Positions 27,279 through 35,134 of a stretch of 64,000 nt of DNA are shown in pieces. Each line of letters opens with the position of its first letter. The stretch's first letter is position 1. Location: the NCBI RefSeq assembly GCF_042651785.1, contig NZ_JBHSEC010000007.1, positions 62,001 to 126,000 of the forward strand. The letters are read 5' to 3'. The stretch is from Chungangia koreensis. Lineage in GTDB: Bacteria > Bacillota > Bacilli > Bacillales_A > Planococcaceae. Under the pieces are notes generated by a model. That model did no database searches and was not told the origin of the DNA. It was given only the letters and a program-made list of their open reading frames with translations. Both the position numbers and the translations under genes were made by a program.

Positions 27279-27304
27279 GGTACCACGACAGAGTGTATTT
27301 AAAC
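27279..27304 (-). promoter_or_regulatory. Possible sigma-B promoter of the stress SDR
   Basis: On the minus strand GTTTAA, 14 bases, then GGTACC. The -35 is the sigma-B consensus; the -10 only partly fits GGGTAT. The gene's family makes sigma-B control plausible. Confidence 0.4.
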
Positions 27305-27413
27305 TGGACAGATTTGCTTTCGTCCTTATATGTTCAACCCCTCCTCACAATTGCGAATACAGTGGGGAAGTCAATTGATGAGGCAAGACAATAGCCTCTG
27401 TTTAATTATCCCA

Positions 27414-27441
27414 TTGCATCCTGTTCAAATCAGTGTATAAT
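27414..27441 (+). promoter_or_regulatory. Sigma-A promoter of a putative small RNA
   Basis: TTGCAT, 16 bases, TATAAT. The -10 is perfect. Expected start is near 27447, and no ribosome binding site or credible open frame follows before the terminator at 27527. Confidence 0.65.
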
Positions 27442-27446
27442 AACAA

Positions 27447-27556
27447 ATTAGGTGCCAACCTTAGTGACTTCGAGTCACACCCGGAAATACCGCTAACAGC
27501 ACGGATTGCTGGGTGTTTTCGTCTATGAGCAGGAGATGAGCCCTGCTCTTTTATTT
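27447..27556 (+). ncRNA. Putative structured small RNA, about 110 nt
   Basis: A short transcription unit with its own promoter and intrinsic terminator in a 456-base gap between a minus-strand SDR and a plus-strand lipoprotein gene. The RNA would hold a perfect hairpin GTGACT-TCG-AGTCAC (27464-27478), a hairpin CAGCA-CGGAT-TGCTG (27497-27511) that an outer ACC/GGT pairing can enclose, and a terminator stem. It does not match tmRNA, SRP, 6S, T-box or a riboswitch class that I can recognise by eye. Single-stranded C-rich pieces (CCAACC) would be available for pairing with mRNA. Function unknown. Confidence 0.55.
27527..27556 (+). terminator. Intrinsic terminator of the small RNA
   Basis: GAGCAGG/CCTGCTC with an 8-base loop and TTTTATTTT. 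Confidence 0.85.
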
Positions 27557-27567
27557 TGACTAATAAT

Positions 27568-27602
27568 GCGCTTAGATCCTATTTGGGTCTAAGCGCTTTT
27601 TA
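27568..27602 (+). terminator. Second tandem intrinsic terminator
   Basis: GCGCTTAGATCC and GGGTCTAAGCGC with a short loop and TTTTT, 11 bases after the first terminator. It insulates the lipoprotein gene from the small RNA. Confidence 0.85.
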
Positions 27603-27695
27603 ATTTCTTGAAAAAACGATTGAAATCATGAAAGTAACGAAACATATCATAAAACGTCTATTTAATTACAAGTTTTACTGGAGGTGAGTGAAATC

Positions 27696-28586
27696 ATGAA
27701 AAAGTTAATTCCTTTACTTCTATTGTTACTCACAATAACTGGATGCATGGCGGAAGAACACGCCAGTGAAGGTCAGTCAGGGGAGCGCCAGCCACCGATC
27801 GAAATAGATGAGAATGTGAAGGAATTGATATTGAGCATCGTTGAGAACTTTGGCTATCAGCTACAGAACGTTTCTCTATTGGGACCTAAAGAGGAACTGG
27901 AGAAGAGCATGAGAAAACACTATAGCGGCCTCGTTTCTTCAGAATTGATCGGGCAGTGGCTCAATGATCCGGTCAATGCTCCAGGAAGGTTAACGTCAAG
28001 CCCTTGGCCAGATCGAATCGATGTAACAGATATCCAAAAGGTGTCGGAAAGTAAATATTCTATAAACGGTGAAATTGTTGAAATAACAAGCGTACCTGAG
28101 ATTGCAGCCAAGATTCCGATTCATCTCCTTGTAGAAAAGGTCGGGGAACGTTGGATGATTACTGATGTAAGAATCGACAAAGATGAAAACTATGATCAAA
28201 TATTCTATGAAAATGACAAATATGGTTTCCTTTTTAAGCTACCTGCTGGTTGGAAAGACTATTCAATTGTTGAGGATGAGTGGAAAGGGGTGTCGACAAA
28301 CGGAGAGGTGATTGAAACAGGCCCCATCATTTCAATCCGCCATCCTGAATGGACACCGGAAAATCCGCGTCAGGATATTCCAATCATGATCCTGAATTTA
28401 GAACAATGGGAGTTAATGCAGTCCGATGAATTCCACATTGGCGCAGCACCTATTAGACCACGAGAACTGGCCCGTAATGTGCAGTATGTGTTTGCATTGC
28501 CTGCACGTTATAACTTTGCTTTCCCGACTGGGTACGAGGAAGTGGAAAAGATTATTGAAAGTAATCCAATCGAAGTACAGTTATAG
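27696..28586 (+). CDS. Hypothetical lipoprotein
   Basis: 296 residues; not recognised as a named family. The signal peptide MKKLIPLLLLLLTITGC ends in lipobox ITGC, so it is anchored outside the membrane. The mature part contains KIPIHLLVEKVGERWMITDVRID (a YjbD/NTF2-like pattern seen in secreted Bacillus lipoproteins) and YGFLFKLPAGWKDYSIV (a PsbP-like stretch). The ATG at 27696 has GGAGGTGA upstream; a GTG inside that site at 27684 is not used. Confidence 0.75.
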   Translation: MKKLIPLLLLLLTITGCMAEEHASEGQSGERQPPIEIDENVKELILSIVENFGYQLQNVSLLGPKEELEKSMRKHYSGLVSSELIGQWLNDPVNAPGRLTSSPWPDRIDVTDIQKVSESKYSINGEIVEITSVPEIAAKIPIHLLVEKVGERWMITDVRIDKDENYDQIFYENDKYGFLFKLPAGWKDYSIVEDEWKGVSTNGEVIETGPIISIRHPEWTPENPRQDIPIMILNLEQWELMQSDEFHIGAAPIRPRELARNVQYVFALPARYNFAFPTGYEEVEKIIESNPIEVQL

Positions 28587-28589
28587 AGA

Positions 28590-28626
28590 AAACACCTCCG
28601 GAATCATTTATTTCCGGAGGTGTTTC
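28590..28626. terminator. Bidirectional intrinsic terminator
   Basis: AAACACCTCCGGAA and TTCCGGAGGTGTTT pair over 14 bases around an 8-base loop; it serves the lipoprotein and the convergent MFS gene. Confidence 0.9.
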
Positions 28627-28628
28627 TA

Positions 28629-29846
28629 TTATAGTTGCACTGTTGTGTTTGGTGTTTTTGCATACTTCATCGAAACTAAAAAGAAAAGCCCTGCACTCGT
28701 GAACCTAAGGATTGAACTGATATTCATGGCCATATTGACTCCGAGCCATTCCAACAAGCCGATTCCAACTTGTGGAGCAATGAATGCCACCACCGATAAC
28801 AATACATTGTATGTTGTTATGCAATATGTCCTTTTTTCGGAAGGGGATTGCTCAAGGAGTAGGTTGAACAACAGTAACACAACTCCTGCAACAAAGAATC
28901 CCGAGGTTGTTTGCACGATGGTTAAGTAATATAAGTTTGTCGATAAGACCGTAAGGAAAGGTGTCGTCGCCATCCCGATGGCCGCCCATACAAACACAGC
29001 AGTATTCGACTTTTTGTCAGCCCATTTTTTCCAAAGAGGGAATGAGAAGATTTGAGCCAAGCTTGCGCCTGCTGAAAAAATGCTGAGCCAGAAAATGGTC
29101 GCACCGGCAATGCGTACATTGTAGATATTAAATATTCCCCACGCCATCTGCCAAGCGAAGTTAAAGAACAATGCCGCAAGTAGAAACCATACATAGTTAG
29201 AGTGCTTGAAGATTGACCAATCCATGAGTTTCTTCTTCACAATCGGACCAACGGATTCACCTATTTCTTCCTTATGTTTCATTAACAAAAAGACTTCCAA
29301 GAGACCGAATGTAAAGGCTAAGCCGAATACTATCTGATAAGCAAGGGCACTTTCGGAGGCGTCCCTCATAACTAATCCTATGGTCAATGTTGAAATTAGT
29401 CCCGCAACGGTTAACAGCCGGTTCCGGTCGCTAAAAAAAGCTCCGCGACGGGATTCGTCCACTATATTGCTGATGAAAGCCTGCCATCCGATATTGGCTA
29501 CAGTATTTGGTACATTCATGAGAGCGACTAAGCCTAAGAAAAACCATGCGGCTGACTCAGCAGGAAGATAGATAATGCCGATCATGAGCAGGAAAATTAA
29601 CCTTGCCAGCATGACGGATCCCGCAACTAGTTTCTTTTGGGTATGTGCTTTGTTAATCATGACGGCTGCGGGAATGGTAATCAGTAATGCCATTAATGGC
29701 GGTAGTGAACTGATCAGTCCGACCTGATAGTTTGTGGCACCCAAAATGGTGATTGCGAAAATGGGAAAGAAGTTTCCGGTAATATTATTGGCAATAGTAG
29801 AAGCCATACCATGATATATACTTATTTTTTCGTTGTATTGGCGCAT
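28629..29846 (-). CDS. MFS transporter, paralogue 1
   Basis: 405-residue major facilitator with about twelve membrane segments. N-terminus MRQYNEKISIYHGMASTIANN, then GATNYQVGLISSLPPL and DRNRLLTVAGLIS. It is closely similar along its whole length to the MFS protein encoded at 31208-32458. The start at 29846 (TTGGAGAAAACATC upstream) matches the start of that paralogue; a longer reading to 29930 adds 28 residues with no parallel. Substrate unknown; such carriers are often annotated as drug efflux pumps. Confidence 0.8.
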   Translation of the reverse strand: MRQYNEKISIYHGMASTIANNITGNFFPIFAITILGATNYQVGLISSLPPLMALLITIPAAVMINKAHTQKKLVAGSVMLARLIFLLMIGIIYLPAESAAWFFLGLVALMNVPNTVANIGWQAFISNIVDESRRGAFFSDRNRLLTVAGLISTLTIGLVMRDASESALAYQIVFGLAFTFGLLEVFLLMKHKEEIGESVGPIVKKKLMDWSIFKHSNYVWFLLAALFFNFAWQMAWGIFNIYNVRIAGATIFWLSIFSAGASLAQIFSFPLWKKWADKKSNTAVFVWAAIGMATTPFLTVLSTNLYYLTIVQTTSGFFVAGVVLLLFNLLLEQSPSEKRTYCITTYNVLLSVVAFIAPQVGIGLLEWLGVNMAMNISSILRFTSAGLFFLVSMKYAKTPNTTVQL

Positions 29847-30051
29847 GATGTTTTCTCCAAATTCATAAATGTTGCACTTCTCAGATGAATTATACTCCGG
29901 AATCCGAAGAATACAAGACCTTAGGGACACGAAATTTTTAAAAAATATAGATGAATAGAAGAAATAATTTTCATACTCAACTAACCATGCTTCTATTGCT
30001 TGTAAGGTGGGTATATATTATCGGAGTTTACTGAGGAAAGGGGCGAACAAA

Positions 30052-31125
30052 ATGTCTTGGAAGAAACTTCGCCGCTTCACCAGAATCACCTTTGCTGGCA
30101 TTCTTACGGCGATCGTAATTATTTTTGTTGGATTATTCATAACTACCTCATTTACCCCCGTGCCATTTATCACTTTATTACAAGAGGCAGGAATGGTTGA
30201 GGGAGAGGTGAATTCTTTTAAGCCGAAGGAAACGCCAGCAGAAACGGTGTTATCAGATGGAACTTTACTGGTCAGTGATATTCAGTATGGCGATAAGTAT
30301 CCGAATAGTTTCTTAGATATTTACATACCTGAGGGTCAAGAGGACACAAGACGCCCTACCATCCTCTTCGTGCATGGAGGTGGATTTGCATGGGGGGATA
30401 AAACGGTTGGTAAACCAAAGGAAGATGACGAATCTCCTCATTATCTCCGGACGTTAGCCAAAAATGGTTTTAATGTCGTAAGTATCAATTATGCTCTTAC
30501 TCCGGAATACGACTACCCAGTACCATTATTCCAATTAGATCAAGCAGTGAAATTCTTGCAGGAATACGGGAAAGAATATGGCTTGGCGGATGAAGGTGTG
30601 ATTTTCATGGGGCAAAGTGCCGGTGGCCAAGTAATCGGACAGTATGTAAATATTCAGACCAACTCTAAATATGCCAAACAGTTAAATATGAAGCCCACCA
30701 TCAATCTGAACGAAATCAAAGGGGTTGTGTTCAATTCAGCTTTACTTGATGGAAATCAGATGGATCAAACAGATAATGGACTTAAAAACTATCTTTTTAA
30801 TGCAATGGGAAGGCTGTTCTTTGATACAGATGACTTGAAGAAGGGATATTCGGTTGACCAATCCAATGTCATCCAACATATGAATTCTAACTTTCCTCCA
30901 ACCTTCATCACGGATGGGAACAGTGGGTCGTTCACGGAGCAGGCAAAAGATTTAGATAGGCGAATGGACGAGTTGGACATTCCTCATCAGTTTAATTACT
31001 ACGATAAAAAAACCGCGAAATTGACACATGGCTATGAAAGCTTATTAACAAATGAATATGCTAAAAAGAATATGGAAAAGATGTTGGATTTCCTCATCAG
31101 CAATGATGTAGAACCGATATCGTAG
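30052..31125 (+). CDS. Membrane-anchored alpha/beta hydrolase (esterase/lipase type)
   Basis: 357 residues. One N-terminal membrane segment (ITFAGILTAIVIIFVGLFI), then an alpha/beta hydrolase domain outside the membrane. HGGGFAWG is the oxyanion-hole motif of the hormone-sensitive lipase/BD-FAE group, GQSAGGQ holds the nucleophile, FITDGNSGSF the acid and LTHGYE the histidine. It sits between two paralogous MFS genes, all three separate transcription units. The ATG at 30052 follows GAAAGGGGC; the longer frame from 30007 lacks a site. Confidence 0.8.
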   Translation: MSWKKLRRFTRITFAGILTAIVIIFVGLFITTSFTPVPFITLLQEAGMVEGEVNSFKPKETPAETVLSDGTLLVSDIQYGDKYPNSFLDIYIPEGQEDTRRPTILFVHGGGFAWGDKTVGKPKEDDESPHYLRTLAKNGFNVVSINYALTPEYDYPVPLFQLDQAVKFLQEYGKEYGLADEGVIFMGQSAGGQVIGQYVNIQTNSKYAKQLNMKPTINLNEIKGVVFNSALLDGNQMDQTDNGLKNYLFNAMGRLFFDTDDLKKGYSVDQSNVIQHMNSNFPPTFITDGNSGSFTEQAKDLDRRMDELDIPHQFNYYDKKTAKLTHGYESLLTNEYAKKNMEKMLDFLISNDVEPIS

Positions 31126-31131
31126 AAAAAT

Positions 31132-31167
31132 AGACGCACCTTTCGAATCGAAGGATGCGTCTGTTTT
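31132..31167 (+). terminator. Intrinsic terminator after hydrolase gene
   Basis: AGACGCA/TGCGTCT outer stem and CTTTCG/CGAAGG inner stem, then T6. Confidence 0.85.
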
Positions 31168-31207
31168 TTAAAGTATTTCCCATTAGATGTAACTTAGTTT
31201 CCTTTTC

Positions 31208-32458
31208 TCACGTTGCCTCGGCAATTTCCGCTGTTTCCGTTACTTGTAAAGCAGGCTTAGACGCCCTTGCATATCGTATAGAGATGATGAAAAACAGAAC
31301 TGCAGCCATAAATCTTAGGACAGACGTCACATTCATGGAGCTCACAATTCCATACGTATCAAGCAGCCAGATCCCGAATTGTGGAGCAGCGAAAGAAACG
31401 AGAGATAACAGTACGTTATATGTTGTAATGCAATACGTTCTTTTTGCTTCAGGAGCTTGTTCTAATAGCAGGTTAAAGAGAACTAACGTAACCCCTGCTA
31501 CAAAGAAACCAGTTGCTGTTTGTACAAAAATTAACCAGTACAGATTCGGTGATAGTACTGTTAAAAACGGTGTAGCTGCCATCCCCATTGCAGCCCAAAC
31601 AAATACTGACACGTTCGACTTATTTTCAGCCCACTTTTTCCAAAGCGGGAAGGATAGGAACTGCGCCAACATGCTGCCGACAGAAAACATACTAAGCCAA
31701 AAAACTGTAGCATGCGCCACCCGGACATTATATATATTGAATATTCCCCACGCCATCTGCCAAGCAAAATTGAAGAATAACGCCCCGAATAGAAACCATA
31801 CAAAATTCGAATGCTTGAAGATTGACCAATCCATGATTCTCTTTTTCTCATTTTCAGCCGTAAGAACGACTGTCTCCTCTTTGTGCTTCATTAAGAAATA
31901 TACTTCTAATAATCCAAAGCAGAAAGAAACACCAAACAATACTTGAAAGGCGAACGCGCTATTGGAGACATCCTTCATTAAAATACCAATCAATAAGGTA
32001 GAGGCAAATCCGACAATTGTCAGCAAACGGTTACGGTCACTGAAAAAATCCCCACGTCTGTGTTCATCAATCGTATTACTGATCAATGCTTGCCATCCCA
32101 TGCCGGCAAGTGTATTCGGGATATTCATAGCTGCTACCAGGACAATGAATGCCCACCCTTGAATTTCACCAGAAGGTAAGTAAACAATCCCGATAATCGC
32201 CAGGAATAATAGGCGGGCAAACAATACGGAAAAGGCGACAAGCTTCTTTTGTGAGTGTGCACGGTTAATCATCATCGCTGCTGGAATTGTCATAAGCAAC
32301 GCCAAAAGCGGAGGCATGGAGCTAAGCAATCCGACTTGATAGTTGGTTGCACCTAAAACAGTCATCGCAAAGATCGGGAAGAAGTTTCCGGATGTATTGG
32401 AAGAAATGGTTGATGCCATTCCGTGAAAGATACTTATTTTTTCGTTATACGGTCTCAA
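31208..32458 (-). CDS. MFS transporter, paralogue 2
   Basis: 416 residues, about twelve membrane segments. MRPYNEKISIFHGMASTIS, GATNYQVGLLSSMPPL and DRNRLLTIVGFAS line up with the protein at 28629-29846; roughly six in ten residues look identical by eye. The start is a TTG at 32456-32458 behind AGGGGA, and its position agrees with the ATG of the paralogue. Extra C-terminal tail ALQVTETAEIAEAT. Substrate unknown. Confidence 0.8.
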   Translation of the reverse strand: MRPYNEKISIFHGMASTISSNTSGNFFPIFAMTVLGATNYQVGLLSSMPPLLALLMTIPAAMMINRAHSQKKLVAFSVLFARLLFLAIIGIVYLPSGEIQGWAFIVLVAAMNIPNTLAGMGWQALISNTIDEHRRGDFFSDRNRLLTIVGFASTLLIGILMKDVSNSAFAFQVLFGVSFCFGLLEVYFLMKHKEETVVLTAENEKKRIMDWSIFKHSNFVWFLFGALFFNFAWQMAWGIFNIYNVRVAHATVFWLSMFSVGSMLAQFLSFPLWKKWAENKSNVSVFVWAAMGMAATPFLTVLSPNLYWLIFVQTATGFFVAGVTLVLFNLLLEQAPEAKRTYCITTYNVLLSLVSFAAPQFGIWLLDTYGIVSSMNVTSVLRFMAAVLFFIISIRYARASKPALQVTETAEIAEAT

Positions 32459-32592
32459 GTTATTCCCCTATTTCATAAGATTTTTTTAAACCTTAAGCAT
32501 TATATATGGATGCTTCTAAAATTAGAAGATTTTAGATGAATTTGTAATAATACGGAATATTCTTCTGATTCTAAGTTAAAAGGAGAGATTGT

Positions 32593-32895
32593 TTGATTAC
32601 GACTGAGCTTTTCAATTTTGAAGGGCAAGAATTCACTGCGGTTACGGTGAAATTGCCCAAAACAACGTTGCTTACCGTATCGAATGAGAAGGGCTATATT
32701 ATGTGCGGAGCTTTGGATGTCGGGTTATTAAATAGTCGTTTAGCAGACCGAAAGATTATCGCAGGAAGAGCGGTAGGAGTGAAGACAATCGAAGAATTGC
32801 TCCATGCGCCACTTGAATCTGTGACGCTGGAAGCTGAAAAGTTGGGGATTACTGTAGGAATGATTGGGAAAGAGGCTTTGTTGAAGATGGTTTGA
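32593..32895 (+). CDS. yunC: DUF1805 protein YunC
   Basis: 100 residues, recognised as YunC/DUF1805 by GYIMCGALDVGLLNSRL, IIAGRAVGVKTIEELL and PLESVTLEAEKLGI. Structure of the family is known but not a reaction. TTG start at 32593 with AAAAGGAGAG upstream. Single gene, divergent from MFS paralogue 2. Confidence 0.9.
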   Translation: MITTELFNFEGQEFTAVTVKLPKTTLLTVSNEKGYIMCGALDVGLLNSRLADRKIIAGRAVGVKTIEELLHAPLESVTLEAEKLGITVGMIGKEALLKMV

Positions 32896-32900
32896 TAAAA

Positions 32901-32936
32901 AAGAGACAGTCTGGTGCGCCCAGGCTGTCTTTACGT
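32901..32936 (+). terminator. Intrinsic terminator after yunC
   Basis: AGACAGTCTGG and CCAGGCTGTCT with a 5-base loop, followed by T-rich sequence. Confidence 0.75.
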
Positions 32937-32947
32937 TTTTGATCGCT

Positions 32948-33430
32948 TTATTCCATTAATGGTTTTAGACCAATATACATTAGCGCTTCATTCACATTTT
33001 CAATCCGATAGATTTTCCTTTCCAAGCAAAATTTCATGACCAAATCGAATTTTTCGCTTTCGGATAATGAATAGCCGGCAGCATTCAGTAATTCTGTTGC
33101 ATCCATCACATTGAGTTCTAAAGCAAAGGCTAACGCCATGACTGTATTTTTCTTCGGTCTATATCCGCTGTTTGACCGGATTTTGGAAAAATGTTTTCGG
33201 TCAATCCAAGCCTTTTTGTAAATGGACGCATCGCTTTCTCCTGTCCGGTCAATAAATTTAAAAAGGGTTTCTCTGAAGGAAGGTTTCTTATGATCGCGAA
33301 TGAACTCTTCCAAACTAATATTTCGGACACTTTCAGAGACAGTAAATTCCGAGTAGAGAACAACTTCTTCCTCTATCATATGATCGAAAATATATGTAGA
33401 TAGTTCCATTAATATTTTCTGTTCAAGCAT
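32948..33430 (-). CDS. HTH-like regulator paired with a vWA protein
   Basis: 160 residues. The core DASIYKKAWIDRKHFSKIRSN and YRPKKNTVMALAFALELN, then ATELLNAAGYSLSESEKFDLV, belong to a Firmicutes family of Xre-like proteins usually encoded next to vWA-domain genes. The C-terminus YRIENVNEALMYIGLKPL is also typical. Here the vWA gene is divergent, 96 bases away. Probably a regulator of that locus; DNA binding is inferred from the helix pattern only. Confidence 0.7.
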   Translation of the reverse strand: MLEQKILMELSTYIFDHMIEEEVVLYSEFTVSESVRNISLEEFIRDHKKPSFRETLFKFIDRTGESDASIYKKAWIDRKHFSKIRSNSGYRPKKNTVMALAFALELNVMDATELLNAAGYSLSESEKFDLVMKFCLERKIYRIENVNEALMYIGLKPLME

Positions 33431-33526
33431 GGATATCCCTCTTAACTGTCGCTTTTCAGGCGACCATATTGGATGTGGGTTTCGATATGATTATACCATC
33501 GAACAAAAAGTGGAGGATGAAGAGAT
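33431..33526. promoter_or_regulatory. Divergent promoter with two dyads
   Basis: GTCGC/GCGAC with a 7-base spacer (33448-33464) and TCGAT/ATCGA with an 11-base spacer (about 33481-33501) lie in the short gap between the HTH and vWA genes. They are candidate operators for the HTH-like protein. Confidence 0.35.
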
Positions 33527-34099
33527 ATGAAACAGACAGAAATTGTTTTTCTTTTGGACAGGAGCGGCTCGATGGGTGGGTTTGAAAGTGATACGATCGG
33601 AGGCTTTAATTCTTTTATTCAAAGGCAATGTGAGTTAGAAGGGGAGACACGACTGACAACCGTGCTATTTGATGATGAATACGAAATCCTATGGGACGGT
33701 GTCGAAGCAACTCAAGTGAAGCTGACAGATAAGGAATACTATGTCAGAGGCATGACAGCCCTATTAGATGCAGTAGGGAAGACTATTTTGACGGTGGGAA
33801 ACAGGATTTCTACATTAGGGAAGCGCAAGCCGGATCAAGTCATCTTTGTCATTACGACAGACGGTATGGAAAATGCGAGTAAGGAATTCACCTATAAAAC
33901 TGTTAAGAAATTGATTAGGCAAAAGACAAATGAGGGATGGGAATTCATATTTATGGGAGCGAATATTGATGTAAATGAGGAAGCGGAGCATATTGGGGTC
34001 TCTGTGGAGAACGCCTATAGCTTTGACGTAAGCGAAAAAGGTGTAGAGAGTATGTATGAGCGAGTGTTTGAAGCAGTTGCTGAAAGGAGAAAATCTTAA
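33527..34099 (+). CDS. von Willebrand factor A domain protein (TerY-like)
   Basis: 190-residue stand-alone vWA domain, cytoplasmic. The metal-ion-dependent adhesion site is complete: DRSGSMGG (DxSxS), the threonine in RGMTALLDAVG and the aspartate in TTDGMENAS. Such proteins act as metal-dependent protein-binding modules, often in stress, tellurite-type or conflict loci. AAAGTGGAGGATG precedes the ATG. The paired HTH gene is divergent. Confidence 0.85.
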   Translation: MKQTEIVFLLDRSGSMGGFESDTIGGFNSFIQRQCELEGETRLTTVLFDDEYEILWDGVEATQVKLTDKEYYVRGMTALLDAVGKTILTVGNRISTLGKRKPDQVIFVITTDGMENASKEFTYKTVKKLIRQKTNEGWEFIFMGANIDVNEEAEHIGVSVENAYSFDVSEKGVESMYERVFEAVAERRKS

Positions 34100-34199
34100 G
34101 GGCAATACAAAATTATATTCGTATTGGGCTTGCAATCCGGGTCATTCATCATCACCTGAATACTATTGCTGTAGAAGGAATTCTGAGAGGGGGATTATG

Positions 34200-34616
34200 A
34201 TGTCAATTGTGCCTTACGATCCTTTTAAGAGGTTTGCATCAATTTTACGGGAGTTTGAAGATTTTTTCTCAAGTGTTCCAGTAGCTTTTGAAAACTTGGC
34301 CTCACAACAACATGTAAAAGTCACAATGGATGAAACGGATCATCAACTGACTGCTAAGTGCCACATCCCAGGTATTGATAAGATGGAGGACATAACAATT
34401 GAAGTGAATCATAATATGATGACGATTACAGGATCGAATAATCAATCTACAGAAATCATCCGCCAGGACAGTTATCAAAAACAATGGTTTTTAGGAAGGT
34501 TTCAACGATCCATCCATTTGCCATGTGCCGTAAAGAGTGAGGGAATTATGGCGGTGCATGAAGGTGAAACCTTAACAGTCATCATGCCAAAAGAGAAGAG
34601 AAAATTAATTGATTAA
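34200..34616 (+). CDS. Hsp20/alpha-crystallin family small heat-shock protein
   Basis: 138 residues, ATP-independent holdase chaperone. N-terminal DPFKRFASILREFEDFF, then the alpha-crystallin domain with HIPGIDKMEDITIEV and QRSIHLPCAVKSEGI; C-terminal GETLTVIMPKEKR. Tandem ATG codons occur at 34197 and 34200; GAGAGGGGG spacing favours 34200. A longer frame from 34056 runs into the vWA gene and is not used. Confidence 0.85.
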   Translation: MSIVPYDPFKRFASILREFEDFFSSVPVAFENLASQQHVKVTMDETDHQLTAKCHIPGIDKMEDITIEVNHNMMTITGSNNQSTEIIRQDSYQKQWFLGRFQRSIHLPCAVKSEGIMAVHEGETLTVIMPKEKRKLID

Positions 34617-34620
34617 AAAC

Positions 34621-34653
34621 AAAAGGTGACCGCAGAAAACTGGTCACCTTTTT
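34621..34653. terminator. Bidirectional intrinsic terminator
   Basis: AAAAGGTGACC and GGTCACCTTTT pair over 11 bases; shared by the Hsp20 gene and the convergent YjbR gene. Confidence 0.9.
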
Positions 34654-34655
34654 CG

Positions 34656-35024
34656 TTATGCTTCTTCTAAAATTTCCTTCTGTTTTTTCTTAGTTAAACC
34701 TCTAAGAACTAATTCGTAAGATTGGTCAGCCATTTCTCTCAGTACTTCATCCGGAACATGCCCGTTCAGTTTAACGGAATTCCAATGGACTTTATTCATA
34801 TAGTAACCAGGTATGACATCTTCGTATTGTTCCCGAAGAAGCTCTCCTTCCTCAGGTTTTAGCTTCAATGTCACAAGATCATCCTTGCCCTCGCTGTTCT
34901 TGCAGACTGCGGCATACAACTTGTCCCCAATCATATAGCGGTCCCAGTTCCATTCTTCTTTGTAGTCCTTATTCACACCTTTTTTGTTCAATAAATAATC
35001 ATGCAGCCATGGATAATTCAACAC
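34656..35024 (-). CDS. MmcQ/YjbR family protein
   Basis: 122 residues. KGVNKDYKEEWNWDRYMIGDKLYA, VTLKLKPEEGELLREQY, and GYYMNKVHWNSVKLNG are the standard MmcQ/YjbR blocks. The CyaY-like fold is proposed to bind DNA, but no role is proven. GGGGGAGATC precedes the ATG. Confidence 0.85.
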   Translation of the reverse strand: MLNYPWLHDYLLNKKGVNKDYKEEWNWDRYMIGDKLYAAVCKNSEGKDDLVTLKLKPEEGELLREQYEDVIPGYYMNKVHWNSVKLNGHVPDEVLREMADQSYELVLRGLTKKKQKEILEEA

Positions 35025-35134
35025 GATCTCCCCCTTTGTTTACTTCATTTTAGATCATCTACTTTCACCTTTGTAGCCCATGGGCGCTTTTTTTCATACT
35101 ATACACTATCAATCTAAAAGTGGCAGGTGAAGGA

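Noticed and set aside
31155..31946. 263-codon plus-strand frame antisense to MFS paralogue 2
   Set aside because: Its sequence is low-complexity and mirrors MFS codons; the minus strand encodes a clear transporter.
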